From positions 21,234,082 through 21,298,081 of the forward strand of contig NC_067207.1 of the NCBI RefSeq assembly GCF_026262505.1: a DNA stretch of 64,000 nt, written 5' to 3'. The translations under genes and the position numbers were made by a program. Shown one piece after another: positions 21,073 through 30,100 of the stretch. The first letter of the stretch is position 1. Each line of letters opens with the position of its first letter. The notes beneath the pieces were generated by a model that saw only the letters and a list, made by a program, of their open reading frames with translations, was not told the origin of the DNA and searched no databases. The DNA is from Trichomonas vaginalis G3 (lineage: Eukaryota; Parabasalia; Trichomonadida; Trichomonadidae).

Positions 21073-22133
21073 TATGATTGACAGAAAATTTTGAATAAAA
21101 AAATTGAGCAGCTCTCTCAATTTTCGGGGGTCATATTTCCCAAGTGCAATATAATATCGGAATTAACTAATAATTTAAAGTTTTAGATCCAAGTTGACTT
21201 TTGTAAAAATTTAAAAGGTCAAAAATTTCCAAATCATTATTCAAGGGATACATATTTGAGAAATAAATTTCTTACATTTTTAAAATTTGACGTTACTAAC
21301 AATTCAAATTTTATTGAATGGAATGTTAACCAAATAAATGAGCAGATGCTTTGTAAGTTACAGAAAGCACAACACACATAATTTGACATTAAAAGGAGCT
21401 TATAAGTCCAACGAACCAAGCTTTCCAGAAATATTTTTTCATTCTCATTTCAAGTTTGGGTTTTGTAACTGTAATGCCACAATATATTTGAGAGTACACA
21501 AGTAATATAAGAATTTCCTTCGTAGAAATATACAAATTTATTATAAAATAGATCTATGATAATAAATTCTGTGATGCTTCACCATAATGGTCATGACCAA
21601 ACGAATGCAGGCATACAATAATATCAGAAATACCTCTCACATTATGTTTATATCTTTTAATATGAATGATTTTTAATTATTGTTGCTAAACTAATATCTA
21701 TGCGTCTGTATATGATATAGCACAAATAGCCTATGTGTTATAATTTGTGAGTACCGTAACAACTGCTTATATATAAATTAAAAAATCGATATATCGACAA
21801 TTTTTGTCAAAAGTCTTCTTGTTATGTTCATTAATTGGAAAATATTCTATTTAAAGAACAGTAAAGAGATTCACACTATTTTGAATCATCTAGCAAAATC
21901 ATTATTTCAAAAGTATATTACCCGTAATGTCTCTCAATTTAGTATATTACCCGTAATGTCTCTCAATTATATTCAATTGAAAAGAGCAGACGGAACAATT
22001 ATTAATTTTTAAATAAACATCATATTTGTGACTGTTAACTATGTACAAGTGATAAACATCGTTTTTAACGAATAATATAAAACCAAGTTGGAAATTAGTT
22101 CATTTTTTTTATTTGTATTTCTCATACATTTTC
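21073..22133. other. Intergenic region with a short direct duplication
   Basis: About 1 kb of AT-rich sequence. At about 21913-21969 a stretch of about 27 bp containing GTATATTACCCGTAATGTCT is present twice in tandem. A 62-codon open frame over it (21824-22012) has an ATG, but nothing else marks it as a gene. Confidence 0.5.
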
Positions 22134-22448
22134 ATGGATGACAATGATCTTTATTTTCCTACAAGCCCTCAAATTTATAACAATAGTACAGATGAAGATA
22201 CACCAATAAACATGGATCCAATTGATAATATTGAAGAAACCAATCAAAGCCTTGATGCGATAGATTCTTTCAACCAATCAAATTACGATAAGCAGATGAA
22301 TTCACATTTAATGTCATGTCATGCAAATCCGAATTCTAATTTCTTACCAGAATTGGATATTATTTCTCAAGTCGAAAATGTCCGCAAAATCCTTACATCA
22401 GAGTTTCATAATAAAGAGCAGAGCCAACTTAATGTAGAATCTCAATAG
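22134..22448 (+). CDS. Small acidic protein of unknown function (104 aa)
   Basis: Begins MDDNDLYFPTSPQIY and is rich in Asp, Asn, Ser and Gln. The C-terminal 30 residues (ELDIISQVENVRKILTSEF) could form a short amphipathic helix. There is no signal peptide, membrane segment or known domain. A TCATAC-TTTTC stretch just before the ATG loosely resembles the trichomonad initiator (TCA-Y-W). The frame opens further upstream without an ATG, so the start is reasonably sure. It is the last host gene before element A. Confidence 0.6.
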   Translation: MDDNDLYFPTSPQIYNNSTDEDTPINMDPIDNIEETNQSLDAIDSFNQSNYDKQMNSHLMSCHANPNSNFLPELDIISQVENVRKILTSEFHNKEQSQLNVESQ

Positions 22449-22669
22449 AAAAATTATATAAAATTATTATCTTCATTTTCTATCAGCTGATCAGCAAAAA
22501 CCATTTACACAAAATAGTTTCAAGCGCTCATATTATTTTCTATATTTTTTTATAATTAATATTTATCTCACCAAGTGATTTTCCTATTACAAATTGTTCG
22601 ATTTACTTATTTGATTTTTACATAAAATATATAGATTTACTCCTTTTTAAATACATTTTTAATTAAATA
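22449..22669. other. Host sequence up to element A
   Basis: AT-rich 3' flank of the small acidic gene. AAATA at 22665-22669 may be the left copy of the 5-bp target duplication. Confidence 0.5.
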
Positions 22670-22761
22670 AAAAAAAAAAAAAAAAAAAAAAAAAAGGTAG
22701 TGGGGCTTCCAGGCACTTCGTGCCTTCTAGCCCCGAAGATGTTTAGTATAAATGAAGTTTA
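22670..22761 (+). repeat. Left terminal inverted repeat of element A
   Basis: An A-run, then GGTAGTGGGGCTTCCAGGCA and on to GATGTTTAGTATAAATGAAG. The repeat itself folds: GGGGCT..CCAGGCAC pairs with GTGCCT..TAGCCCC around a TTC loop. The right copy is at 45850-45947 and the same sequence opens element B at 46007. Confidence 0.93.
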
Positions 22762-23460
22762 GAGGACATACATGACTGTGAGTTTTATTTACGACAAGAT
22801 AGAATATGAGAGAGGTCCTATAAACCGGACAAGTAAGGGTCATATAAACATCTGTCATTTTACTCAGAATTTTATACAGAATTCAATAAAAATATATTTT
22901 AGGGTAGAAGGGTATATCTACCCCGTTTTTCTACCCTCATTTCTACCCTCTTGAATTTTCATGAAATTTACACCAAAAATATATTTTAGGGTAGAAGGGT
23001 ATATCTACCCCGTTTTCTACCCTCATTTCTCCCTCTTGAATTTTCATGAAATTTACACCAAAAATATATTTTAGGGTAGAAGGGTATATCTACCCCGTTT
23101 TCTACCCCTCTTTTCTACCCTCTTGAATTTTCATGAAAATTTACACCAAAAATATACTACTAGGGTCATTTACGAAGAAGTCTCAACAAAGTCTTTACGA
23201 TGAAGTCTTGACAAAGTCTTTACGAAGAAGTCTCAACAAAGTCTTTACGAAGAAGTCTCAACAAAGTCTTTACGAAGAAGTCTTAACAAAGTTCTTTACG
23301 AAGAAGTCTTGACAAAGTCTTTACGAAGAAATTCATGAAAATTCAAGAGGGTAGAAAAGAGGGTAGAAAACGGGGTAGATATACCCTTCTACCCTAAAAT
23401 ATATTTTTGGGTCATTTACACTCATTTACGAAGAAATCTCAACAAAGTCTTTACGAAGAA
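22762..23460. repeat. Subterminal repeats: methyltransferase fragment, hairpin repeats and 27-bp tandem repeats
   Basis: Right after the terminal repeat, 22762-22826 copies part of the 3' end of the methyltransferase gene. Then come three tandem units of about 90 bp (22885-23150), each with the hairpin GGGTAGAAGGGTATATCTAC. Next are about six units of 27 bp containing TTTACGAAGAAGTCT (23165-23330), and then an inverted copy of the hairpin unit (23336-23405). The arrangement resembles a replication or packaging control region, but that is inference. Confidence 0.85.
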
Positions 23461-23517
23461 GTGCCATATAAACATCTGTCACTTTTCAGGAAAAAACATT
23501 TTTATTATATATATAAA

Positions 23518-24339
23518 ATGAATTTTACAAAACCACCGTTACCCTTCTTTGGAAATAAGAGTAAATGTAAAGATATTATATTGAGAGAACTTAAGAAACT
23601 ACCGAATGGTCTAACATTTGTAGATTTGTTCGGTGGAAGTTTCTATATATCCCATTTGTGCCATACAATATTTCCTGACTCAAAGATTATATGCAATGAC
23701 TTCGACAACTATATGGACCGTCTCAAACATATTCCAGACACAAACAAAATATTGAAAGAGTTAAAAGAAAAGATACCTATAGGTAAGATGGAACGTATAC
23801 CATTAGATAAGAAAAAATATTGTGAGAGAGGTTTTGAAAAAAGCAGAATATATATAGACTGGGATAGTATATCTGCTAGACTATTATATAGTGGTGCTAT
23901 AAGAGTTCATGACATTGAAACACTTATGTCAAAAGTTTTATATCTTAACTATACAAATGTTTTCAAAGAGAACATAGAAAAATATATTGAGGGTATAGAG
24001 TTTGTGAGATGTCATTGGACAGAGTTGTATGAAAAATATAAAGACAAGGAAAATGTTTTCTTTATAGTGGACCCGCCGTTCTATAACACATGGGATTTTC
24101 AATACCAAGTAGACTGGACTTTGAGAGACTCTTTAGAAACTTTAGACGTTTTACATAACCATCCATGCTTTTACTTTACATCCGATAAAAGTGGTTTGGA
24201 AAGTGTCATGAGATGGTTAGAGGACATACATGACTATGAGTTTAGATACGATAAGATAGAATATGAGAGAGGTCCTATAAACTGGAGAAAGTGTCATAAC
24301 AAAGAAATTTTACTAGTAAGTAAATGTGGTTTGAAATAG
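23518..24339 (+). CDS. D12-class adenine-N6 DNA methyltransferase (left arm)
   Basis: 273 residues from the ATG at 23518. Motifs of the Dam/D12 class are PFFGNKSK near the N-terminus (SAM pocket, like PYxGxK), FVDLFGGSFY (motif I) and FIVDPPFYN (catalytic DPPY type). The enzyme would methylate adenine in DNA, and Maverick-borne methyltransferases of this type are known in trichomonads. The frame is open throughout. Copies are in the right arm (44810-45628) and in element C. The start is chosen because the other copies begin identically and a T-rich box (CATTTTTATTATATATA) precedes it. Confidence 0.88.
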   Translation: MNFTKPPLPFFGNKSKCKDIILRELKKLPNGLTFVDLFGGSFYISHLCHTIFPDSKIICNDFDNYMDRLKHIPDTNKILKELKEKIPIGKMERIPLDKKKYCERGFEKSRIYIDWDSISARLLYSGAIRVHDIETLMSKVLYLNYTNVFKENIEKYIEGIEFVRCHWTELYEKYKDKENVFFIVDPPFYNTWDFQYQVDWTLRDSLETLDVLHNHPCFYFTSDKSGLESVMRWLEDIHDYEFRYDKIEYERGPINWRKCHNKEILLVSKCGLK

Positions 24340-24473
24340 GACTACTTGTTTTAGGTTTTTTCCATTGTGTCATTTACTTATTTGACGTGGCAGAAAGATA
24401 TAGAGAATATGAAGATGAACCAATGCCTGCAAATGTTCAGTATAATGTACTCGTAAGAGATATTTTTATCTAA
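24324..24473 (+). CDS. Small single-pass membrane protein (49 aa), left arm
   Basis: Overlaps the end of the methyltransferase by 16 bases. Begins MWFEIGLLVLGFFHCVIYLF, a single hydrophobic helix, followed by a charged tail (DVAERYREYEDEP). The same gene is in the right arm (44694-44825) and its trace is in element C, so it is under common maintenance rather than chance. The function is unknown. Confidence 0.65.
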   Translation: MWFEIGLLVLGFFHCVIYLFDVAERYREYEDEPMPANVQYNVLVRDIFI

Positions 24474-24480
24474 TATTAAA

Positions 24481-24837
24481 TGGACGCACAGAACTTAGCG
24501 AATGCACAGCAACCTGGACAACCAAACCAGAGAATATTCCAAATGAAGTTAGAATACAAACTGCAATGGCAAACTATGGTCAAGTGCCAACAGATGTACA
24601 AATGCAAACTGCCATGTCAAATGACGCTGCGTTAGGCTTACCACCATGGTATGCAAATATGAGATGGAAAGAGTTTTATACAAACCCTGAAGTGGGATAT
24701 AAAACAACTTTATGCAGATGACGCAAACACAGGAGTTGACCAGAATATGTTTTCTACCAGAGGAAAACAGAATGTATGAGCTCCAGTTAAAGAATTGCTA
24801 TGGAACTCAACAGAAACGTAAGAGACTAGGCGGACAT
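24481..24837 (+). pseudogene. MDAQN protein, left-arm copy (broken)
   Basis: A broken copy of the gene that is open at 44308-44670. It is preceded by the box TATTTTTATCTAATATTAA. See the right-arm copy for a description. Confidence 0.75.
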
Positions 24838-24858
24838 TAGATTTTTACATATAGTAAA

Positions 24859-25102
24859 ATGGGTTTCTTCAGTAAGATAGGAAACTTCTTTTCGAAATGT
24901 TGGAAGAGGTATATGGAATGGAATAAAAACCGTAGGAAGAGGAATTTGGAACGGAGTCAAAAATATTGGTAAAAGAGTAGGTCAGTTCGTTGATATTATA
25001 CCTAAAGACCCTGAACCAGAAGAACAAGCTCCTGTTATACAACAGCCTGAACCTGCACCACAGTCTAGTTGGCAACCAAATCCAACACCTCAACCGTATT
25101 AA
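24859..25102 (+). pseudogene. MGFF amphipathic protein, left-arm copy (broken)
   Basis: A broken copy of the gene open at 44047-44289. It is preceded by TTTTTACATATAGTAAA. Its 3' end abuts that of the convergent 282-aa gene. Confidence 0.7.
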
Positions 25103-25106
25103 AAAA

Positions 25107-25955
25107 TTATATTTTTACCGTTCGATAGTAGTTGTATATGAAACTAAGTTCTAAGTAAAACGCATGGTATAATGGAATTATTCTTTTTCTTCCATCTGTT
25201 GTAAACCATACTTGAAAGTCTGAAATACTTCCACTTGGTGGTTCGTATAACTTTGTAGGTTTTTCGTAAAAGTCATTTGCCAAGCATAAGAAAGAGTTTT
25301 GGGCGCCAGAAAATGAAGCATGAACAATAATAGCAGCTGGGTCGAAAACATCTTTAAATAAATATAGTTCATCTCTTGCATATCGACTGTAAATATTTGC
25401 TAAAGGAAGTTCGACTTTCTGATTTAACATTCTTTGCAAATAATACCATGACATTGCAGTGAATTCTGTATATATTTGTTCGTCTTTCTTTGGATTGTCT
25501 TCGTAGATTTGAAATGACACTTGTGAATTTTGTTTGTCATATACAATTCTCACATAAAGTGTGCTCTCGGTATTTGCATATTCATCAGCATATTTTGCAT
25601 AACATGAATTTATTTTATCTTCTATATTTTTTAACGCAGTCTGTAGAGAAGATGAAAGGTCAACTTGTATTAGCTCAATTTCTTCCCACATTTTTCGTTT
25701 CCCTTCAGATATATAATCTATATGAAACCTTACAATAAATGGAAAACTTTTATCTTCTACAGACACAAACTTCATTCTACGAAAGCCAATAGCTTTTGTG
25801 ACAGATGGGTCTCTTAGCCATCTTAATGGGTAGTCAAAACGATAGCCTTCATGCTTTACGGTCTCTGTCTCAAACTTTTGACCGACATTAGTAAAAAGTT
25901 CATCTAATGGTTTAGTTGTAGCAACTCTAGAATTTTCTTTTTCTATTGGAAGCAT
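25107..25955 (-). CDS. 282-aa virion-type protein, allele 1 (left arm)
   Basis: I do not recognise the fold. Both ends are conserved with the right-arm copy (N-terminal KPLDELFTNVGQKFE...RFDYPLRWLRDP; C-terminal VHASFSGAQNSFLCLA and SDFQVWFTTDGRK), but the central 120 or so residues are quite different. A third relative is encoded at 30711-31571. It is transcribed divergently from the tail fibre across only 18 bp, and its variable centre changes together with the fibre, so I infer that the two proteins work together, perhaps as spike base and fibre or as a minor capsid protein. The frame is open. Confidence 0.75.
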   Translation of the reverse strand: MLPIEKENSRVATTKPLDELFTNVGQKFETETVKHEGYRFDYPLRWLRDPSVTKAIGFRRMKFVSVEDKSFPFIVRFHIDYISEGKRKMWEEIELIQVDLSSSLQTALKNIEDKINSCYAKYADEYANTESTLYVRIVYDKQNSQVSFQIYEDNPKKDEQIYTEFTAMSWYYLQRMLNQKVELPLANIYSRYARDELYLFKDVFDPAAIIVHASFSGAQNSFLCLANDFYEKPTKLYEPPSGSISDFQVWFTTDGRKRIIPLYHAFYLELSFIYNYYRTVKI

Positions 25956-25973
25956 ATTTTATCTAGAATAAAA
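25956..25973. promoter_or_regulatory. 18-bp bidirectional promoter between the 282-aa gene and the fibre
   Basis: The gap ATTTTATCTAGAATAAAA between two start codons is a near palindrome around CTAG, presenting TTTTATTCTAGA / TTTTATCTAGAA to either side. It is identical in the right arm (43176-43193). It belongs to the T-rich box seen before most Maverick genes here. Confidence 0.65.
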
Positions 25974-27906
25974 ATGTCGAAAGAAACAGCGTCTATGAGA
26001 GAAATACAACACAACCGACAACTCATTTTGCAAGCTCTAAATAAGAACACAACAAACTTTTCAAACTATTCTAAGATATCTGAGTCATTGAAAGAAGGAA
26101 ACTTAAAACTGACGATAAACCCAATGACAGACGAGTTTCTATTTCAAGACAATAAGAACCATACTGTTTGTATAAATCCAACAAAAGGAACTTTAAACGA
26201 GAAACCTATAAATGAACTTCTTTTGAAAACGGATGTTGACAACAAAGCTGACAAAGAATATGTAGACGATGCAATAGCAAAAGAAGAAGAAAGAGCTAAC
26301 AATGCTTATGCAACAAAAGAACATACTCATCCTGAACTAGCAGACAAAACATATGTTGACAATAAAATGTCAAGTGAAGTGACAAGAGCTGAAAACGAAT
26401 ATTCTAAAAAGACTCATACACATTCTATATCTGAAATAACAGACTTACAAGAAACCTTAAACAGTAAAAGTGCCGTTGGACATACACATACCATTGCAAA
26501 TATTACAACTTACAAGAAACCTTAAACAGGAAAAGTGACGTTGGACATACACATACATCTTCTGAAATAACAGACTTACAAGAAACCTTAAACAGTAAAA
26601 GTGCGTTGGACATACACATACCATTGCAAATATTACAAACTTACAAGAAACCTTAAACAGGAAAAGTGACGTTGGACATACACATACATCTTCTGAAATA
26701 ACAGACTTACAAGAAACCTTAAACAGTAAAAGTGCCGTTGGACATACACATACCATTGCAAATATTACAAACTTACAAGAAACCTTAAACAGGAAAAGTG
26801 ACGTTGGACATACACATACATCTTCTGAAATAACAGACTTAAACGTTAGCCTTGAAAATAAAGCAGATAAAACATATGTCAATGAAATATACCAAAGTTT
26901 GATAGGAACAAAAAATATTGAAACTATTGTTGGTGACTTTTCTGTCAATGAAGAAAATAAATATTTTAGATGGCAGTTTGTACAGTCCTTAGAAAATGGT
27001 ACACGGTGTAAACTCATTCCGAAAAATAACAATGAAATGTATGTAAGCTATAAAAAGAATGATGGTACACAAGTTAAAGTTCCATTAGACAACAACTGCT
27101 ACTTAAACTTATATGGAGACGAACAAAAGAAATATTTAAGAGTTTATGAAATGACAGATATGACATTGCCTGACCCAGCTCCAGCACCATATTATTATGA
27201 CTATGGAGATGACGTCAGAACACCACATGTAGATGAACAAAAGCTAACATTATATTTAGATTTTTATAGATATAAAAGATATAATGCAATAAAAAAAACG
27301 AGAATAGTATACTATTATGAAGATGACAGAAATAAATATTATAGTCAAGATTTTACCTACCCTGAAAACATAAGATTATATTATAAAAAATATTCTGACA
27401 CAAACCAGAAGAAACCTGAAATAGTTACACTATATTTTAAGTTCAAAAGAGACAATCCTATATTATCTCATATGTTTGATTTAATGAACCCAGTAGGTTC
27501 TATTTATACATCTATGGAAGCAAGAGGTCCTCAAGTAATGTTTGGTGTTGGGGCATGGGAACAAATAGTCGACAGGTTTTTGTATTGTGCAAACTCTTCA
27601 AAGGAAACAGGTGGAAGTAAAACGATTTCAGGTGAAAATTTACCTGCACACAGTCACTACATAGATTTAAGTACATCTCAAGCAGGTTGGCATAGGCATA
27701 GATATTGGGATTGGTCAGGAATGACAAAAGGTAAAGGATATGATGTTAAAGACGACGTTAAGTTTGCTATAAATTGTTACTGGGATGACACTCAGGGAGA
27801 AGGAAACCATACACATTTCGTTTCAGGATATACACAAACAACGGGACAAAGTAAAGAATACATGCCACCTTACATGACAGTTTACGCATGGTATAGAATT
27901 GCTTAG
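25974..27906 (+). pseudogene. Phage-type tail fibre, allele 1 (left arm, broken)
   Basis: The N-terminal region (MSKETASMREIQHNRQ) is followed by coiled, trimer-type fibre shaft sequence and about six 22-residue repeats of the form GHTHTIANITNLQETLN (26450-26840). Then come an allele-specific domain of about 190 residues and a C-terminal tip: NPVGSIYTSM, QIVDRFLYC, LPAHSHYIDL, GNHTHFVSG, PPYMTVYAWYR. The tip is the fibre/collar type of tailed phages, where HxH pairs bind metal in a trimer. The family binds receptors. The copy has about one break. The right-arm allele lies at 41846-43175. Confidence 0.8.
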
Positions 27907-28862
27907 TCGTCATTTTCAACTTCTTTAGCATATTCGTCAGGAGTTGTCTTATATTTGTTAGGAACTGTCTTTGAAAGTATACCACCTTGAACTTTGACAA
28001 GTTTGAAACGAGGTCTGACAATAGTAGTTTTATCTTCTGCTTGCAGTGTGTACATTTTGCCATGTTTGCCTAAAACTTCATAATATTCTCTTGTATACTT
28101 TCTTCTATTTTTACGAACACGAAGGTGAGTACCTGTCGGGTTCCCATTGTTGTCATAGTCAATAGTATTTTCATATGGGTCGCGTTTAGGTATTTCTATT
28201 TTTACTTTGTCACCTTTCTTAAGTTTGAAGCCTGGCATTCTTTCTTGTTTGTCTCTTTTGACTAAACTATTAAATATATAGTCTTTCTCTAAGTCAGGGT
28301 TGTTTTTCATTTCTTCGGGGGAGTGGTTTCCCAAACCTTTTTGTTTACGGTTATTGTAAATATTTAAAACTTGTCTCATCTTTGCCATGGAGAAATGTCT
28401 ATATTTGTCGTCATATGACATTTCATCTACCTCACCACCTTGTGGTTGGTTTAAGTCTCTTAAGATTTTTATACAACTGTCAATGACACCAAGAGCAGAA
28501 TGGTTTTGGTCGACAATGAAATATTGGTTTACATTTTTTGAACGCAGATAGTTTTTTACATCATCTGATTTGAAAGAACTTTCACAGTCAGATGTCAGTT
28601 TTGTTGGATGGTATTTGTCAACGAATATTGTCAAAGCTGCTAAGATATCTAAAATATTTTTGGACTGTAATGGTATGGCTTCACAGTATCTTGTGTTTTG
28701 ACCGACAAATATTAGCCAGTATGGTGGTCCATCTTCTCTATACCTCGGAATGTTTTCCAAGATATCCATAAACCAAGCATTTGGTGTTGAACTAAAGATT
28801 TTTACCATGAGTGCTTTCTTTGTTGCCTTAGAAACATAGGGGTCCTTGTTCGGATTCGTCAT
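27903..28862 (-). CDS. Maverick integrase (retroviral rve type), left arm
   Basis: 319 residues. The catalytic core is of the retroviral integrase fold: AWFMDILENIP, then LIFVGQNTRYCEAIPL, KLTSDCESSFKSDD and the helix around QNHSALGVID. The C-terminal third (GDKVKIEIPKRDP, RKNRRKYTREYYEVLGKHG) is an SH3/chromo-like DNA-binding part. It inserts the element and makes the short target duplication. It overlaps the fibre 3' end by four bases. The frame is open. A second open copy is at 40890-41849, and a broken one is in element C. Confidence 0.87.
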   Translation of the reverse strand: MTNPNKDPYVSKATKKALMVKIFSSTPNAWFMDILENIPRYREDGPPYWLIFVGQNTRYCEAIPLQSKNILDILAALTIFVDKYHPTKLTSDCESSFKSDDVKNYLRSKNVNQYFIVDQNHSALGVIDSCIKILRDLNQPQGGEVDEMSYDDKYRHFSMAKMRQVLNIYNNRKQKGLGNHSPEEMKNNPDLEKDYIFNSLVKRDKQERMPGFKLKKGDKVKIEIPKRDPYENTIDYDNNGNPTGTHLRVRKNRRKYTREYYEVLGKHGKMYTLQAEDKTTIVRPRFKLVKVQGGILSKTVPNKYKTTPDEYAKEVENDD

Positions 28863-28879
28863 TTTTTACCCTGTAAGAA
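28863..28879. promoter_or_regulatory. 17-bp divergent promoter, integrase / MGLFG gene
   Basis: Only TTTTTACCCTGTAAGAA separates the two start codons. It contains a TTTTTAC box facing the plus-strand gene. The matching gap in the right arm is 40874-40889. Confidence 0.55.
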
Positions 28880-29281
28880 ATGGGTTTATTTGGCGCATTA
28901 GCAGGAGTTGCATCCAGATTTTTACCCGCAGTGGGAACAATAGCCAGAGGTGTATTTGGAGTTGGAAGGAAGATTTTGAGTACATTAGGTATACTTAAAG
29001 AGAAAGCACAACCTATTATACAAACTGTACAGAAAGGTTGGGATGTAGCACGAGATGCAGCAAATCTTATTCCAAATCCTGAAACAAGAGGAAAAGTTCA
29101 AGGATGGATGGACAATGTAGGAAGACAAGCAGGAAACTATTATAACAAAGCAAATGACTACTATAACCAAGCAGGACACTATATGGACCAAGGTGAAAGA
29201 TTCTTTAACAGAGGATATAACCATGCACAACAATGGGTAAACAATAACCAACCGCAACCACCTCAAACGTGGGGAATGTAA
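28880..29281 (+). CDS. MGLFG protein with N-terminal amphipathic segment (133 aa), left arm
   Basis: Begins MGLFGALAGVASRFLPAVG, a glycine-rich amphipathic segment with a possible myristoylation glycine, followed by a helical middle and a Gln/Asn/Pro-rich tail (YNKANDYYNQAG, NNNQPQPPQTW). Short proteins with such a front end are found in virions such as adenovirus (protein VI type) and help membrane passage. The likeness is in style only, and no homology is claimed. The frame is open here; the other copies are broken. Confidence 0.65.
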   Translation: MGLFGALAGVASRFLPAVGTIARGVFGVGRKILSTLGILKEKAQPIIQTVQKGWDVARDAANLIPNPETRGKVQGWMDNVGRQAGNYYNKANDYYNQAGHYMDQGERFFNRGYNHAQQWVNNNQPQPPQTWGM

Positions 29282-29300
29282 AATTTTTTACTGAGATGAA

Positions 29301-29456
29301 ATGAACAATACAGCATTGAGACAAATGGGTTCAAGATGGATTTGTCGGCTTCCAGCAGTTACACAACCACGTGTTTGTCAAGTTCTTCCTATACCTCAGG
29401 AAGTTTTAGACCGACTTAAAAAACCTAAACAACCAGTTGAAAACAAACCAAACTAA
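29301..29456 (+). CDS. 51-aa basic protein, left arm
   Basis: Begins MNNTALRQMGSRWICRLPAV and ends KKPKQPVENKPN. It is small, basic and of unknown role. The upstream sequence TTTTTTACTGAGATGAA is repeated exactly before the next gene. It is also present in the right arm (40301-40453) and element C, which supports it as a gene. Confidence 0.6.
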   Translation: MNNTALRQMGSRWICRLPAVTQPRVCQVLPIPQEVLDRLKKPKQPVENKPN

Positions 29457-29474
29457 ATTTTTTACTGAGATGAA

Positions 29475-30055
29475 ATGACCGAAGAAGTTGAAACGGTAGA
29501 TTTGACACCACAAACAAAAAGTTCAGAACCATTGTCAAAACCTGTCAAAGAACTTACAGATGAAGAGAAAAATTCAATAATAGAAAGTGCCAGGTCTGGA
29601 AATACAAACCCTAACTATAAAGTCACTTTTCATAGAAATGGAACGGCTAGTATCTCAAAAAGAAACAGACTCTCACAAATAAAATATTGAAGTCTGAAGG
29701 AGCTTTCGAGACAACAGATGGAAAAGTTTACTTCACTGACGAACAGTTCATTATAGAACATCTCATTGACTTAGAGTCGAAATATTCTAAACTTTACAAC
29801 AAACACAAAAAGTTGAAAGGAAAACAAAAACAAATGGCATATGATATTTATGAAGATGTTGACGACACAACTGTTCCTGCAAGTGAGGTAAAGTCAGAGG
29901 AACCGAAAAGTGACGAAAAACCGATAGAAGAAGAGAAACCAAAAACTGAAGATAAACCAAAACCAAAGTTTAGTTTCCAAACTAAACCAAGTCAACCTTC
30001 ATTAGCTGGTATGGGTTGGCGTCAAAGACTTATGGTAGCTGGTTATGTTAAGTAA
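29475..30055 (+). pseudogene. MTEEV protein, left-arm copy (broken)
   Basis: A broken copy of the 194-residue gene open at 39697-40281, preceded by the same ACTGAGATGAA leader as its neighbour. Confidence 0.75.
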
Positions 30056-30100
30056 AGGAAAAAACATTTTTCAAAAAAATATTTTTTTATTTTATTTGAA

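Noticed and set aside
22885-23410. CRISPR-like array at the left end of element A
   Set aside because: Repeats are contiguous with no variable spacers, the host is a eukaryote, and no cas-like gene is present.
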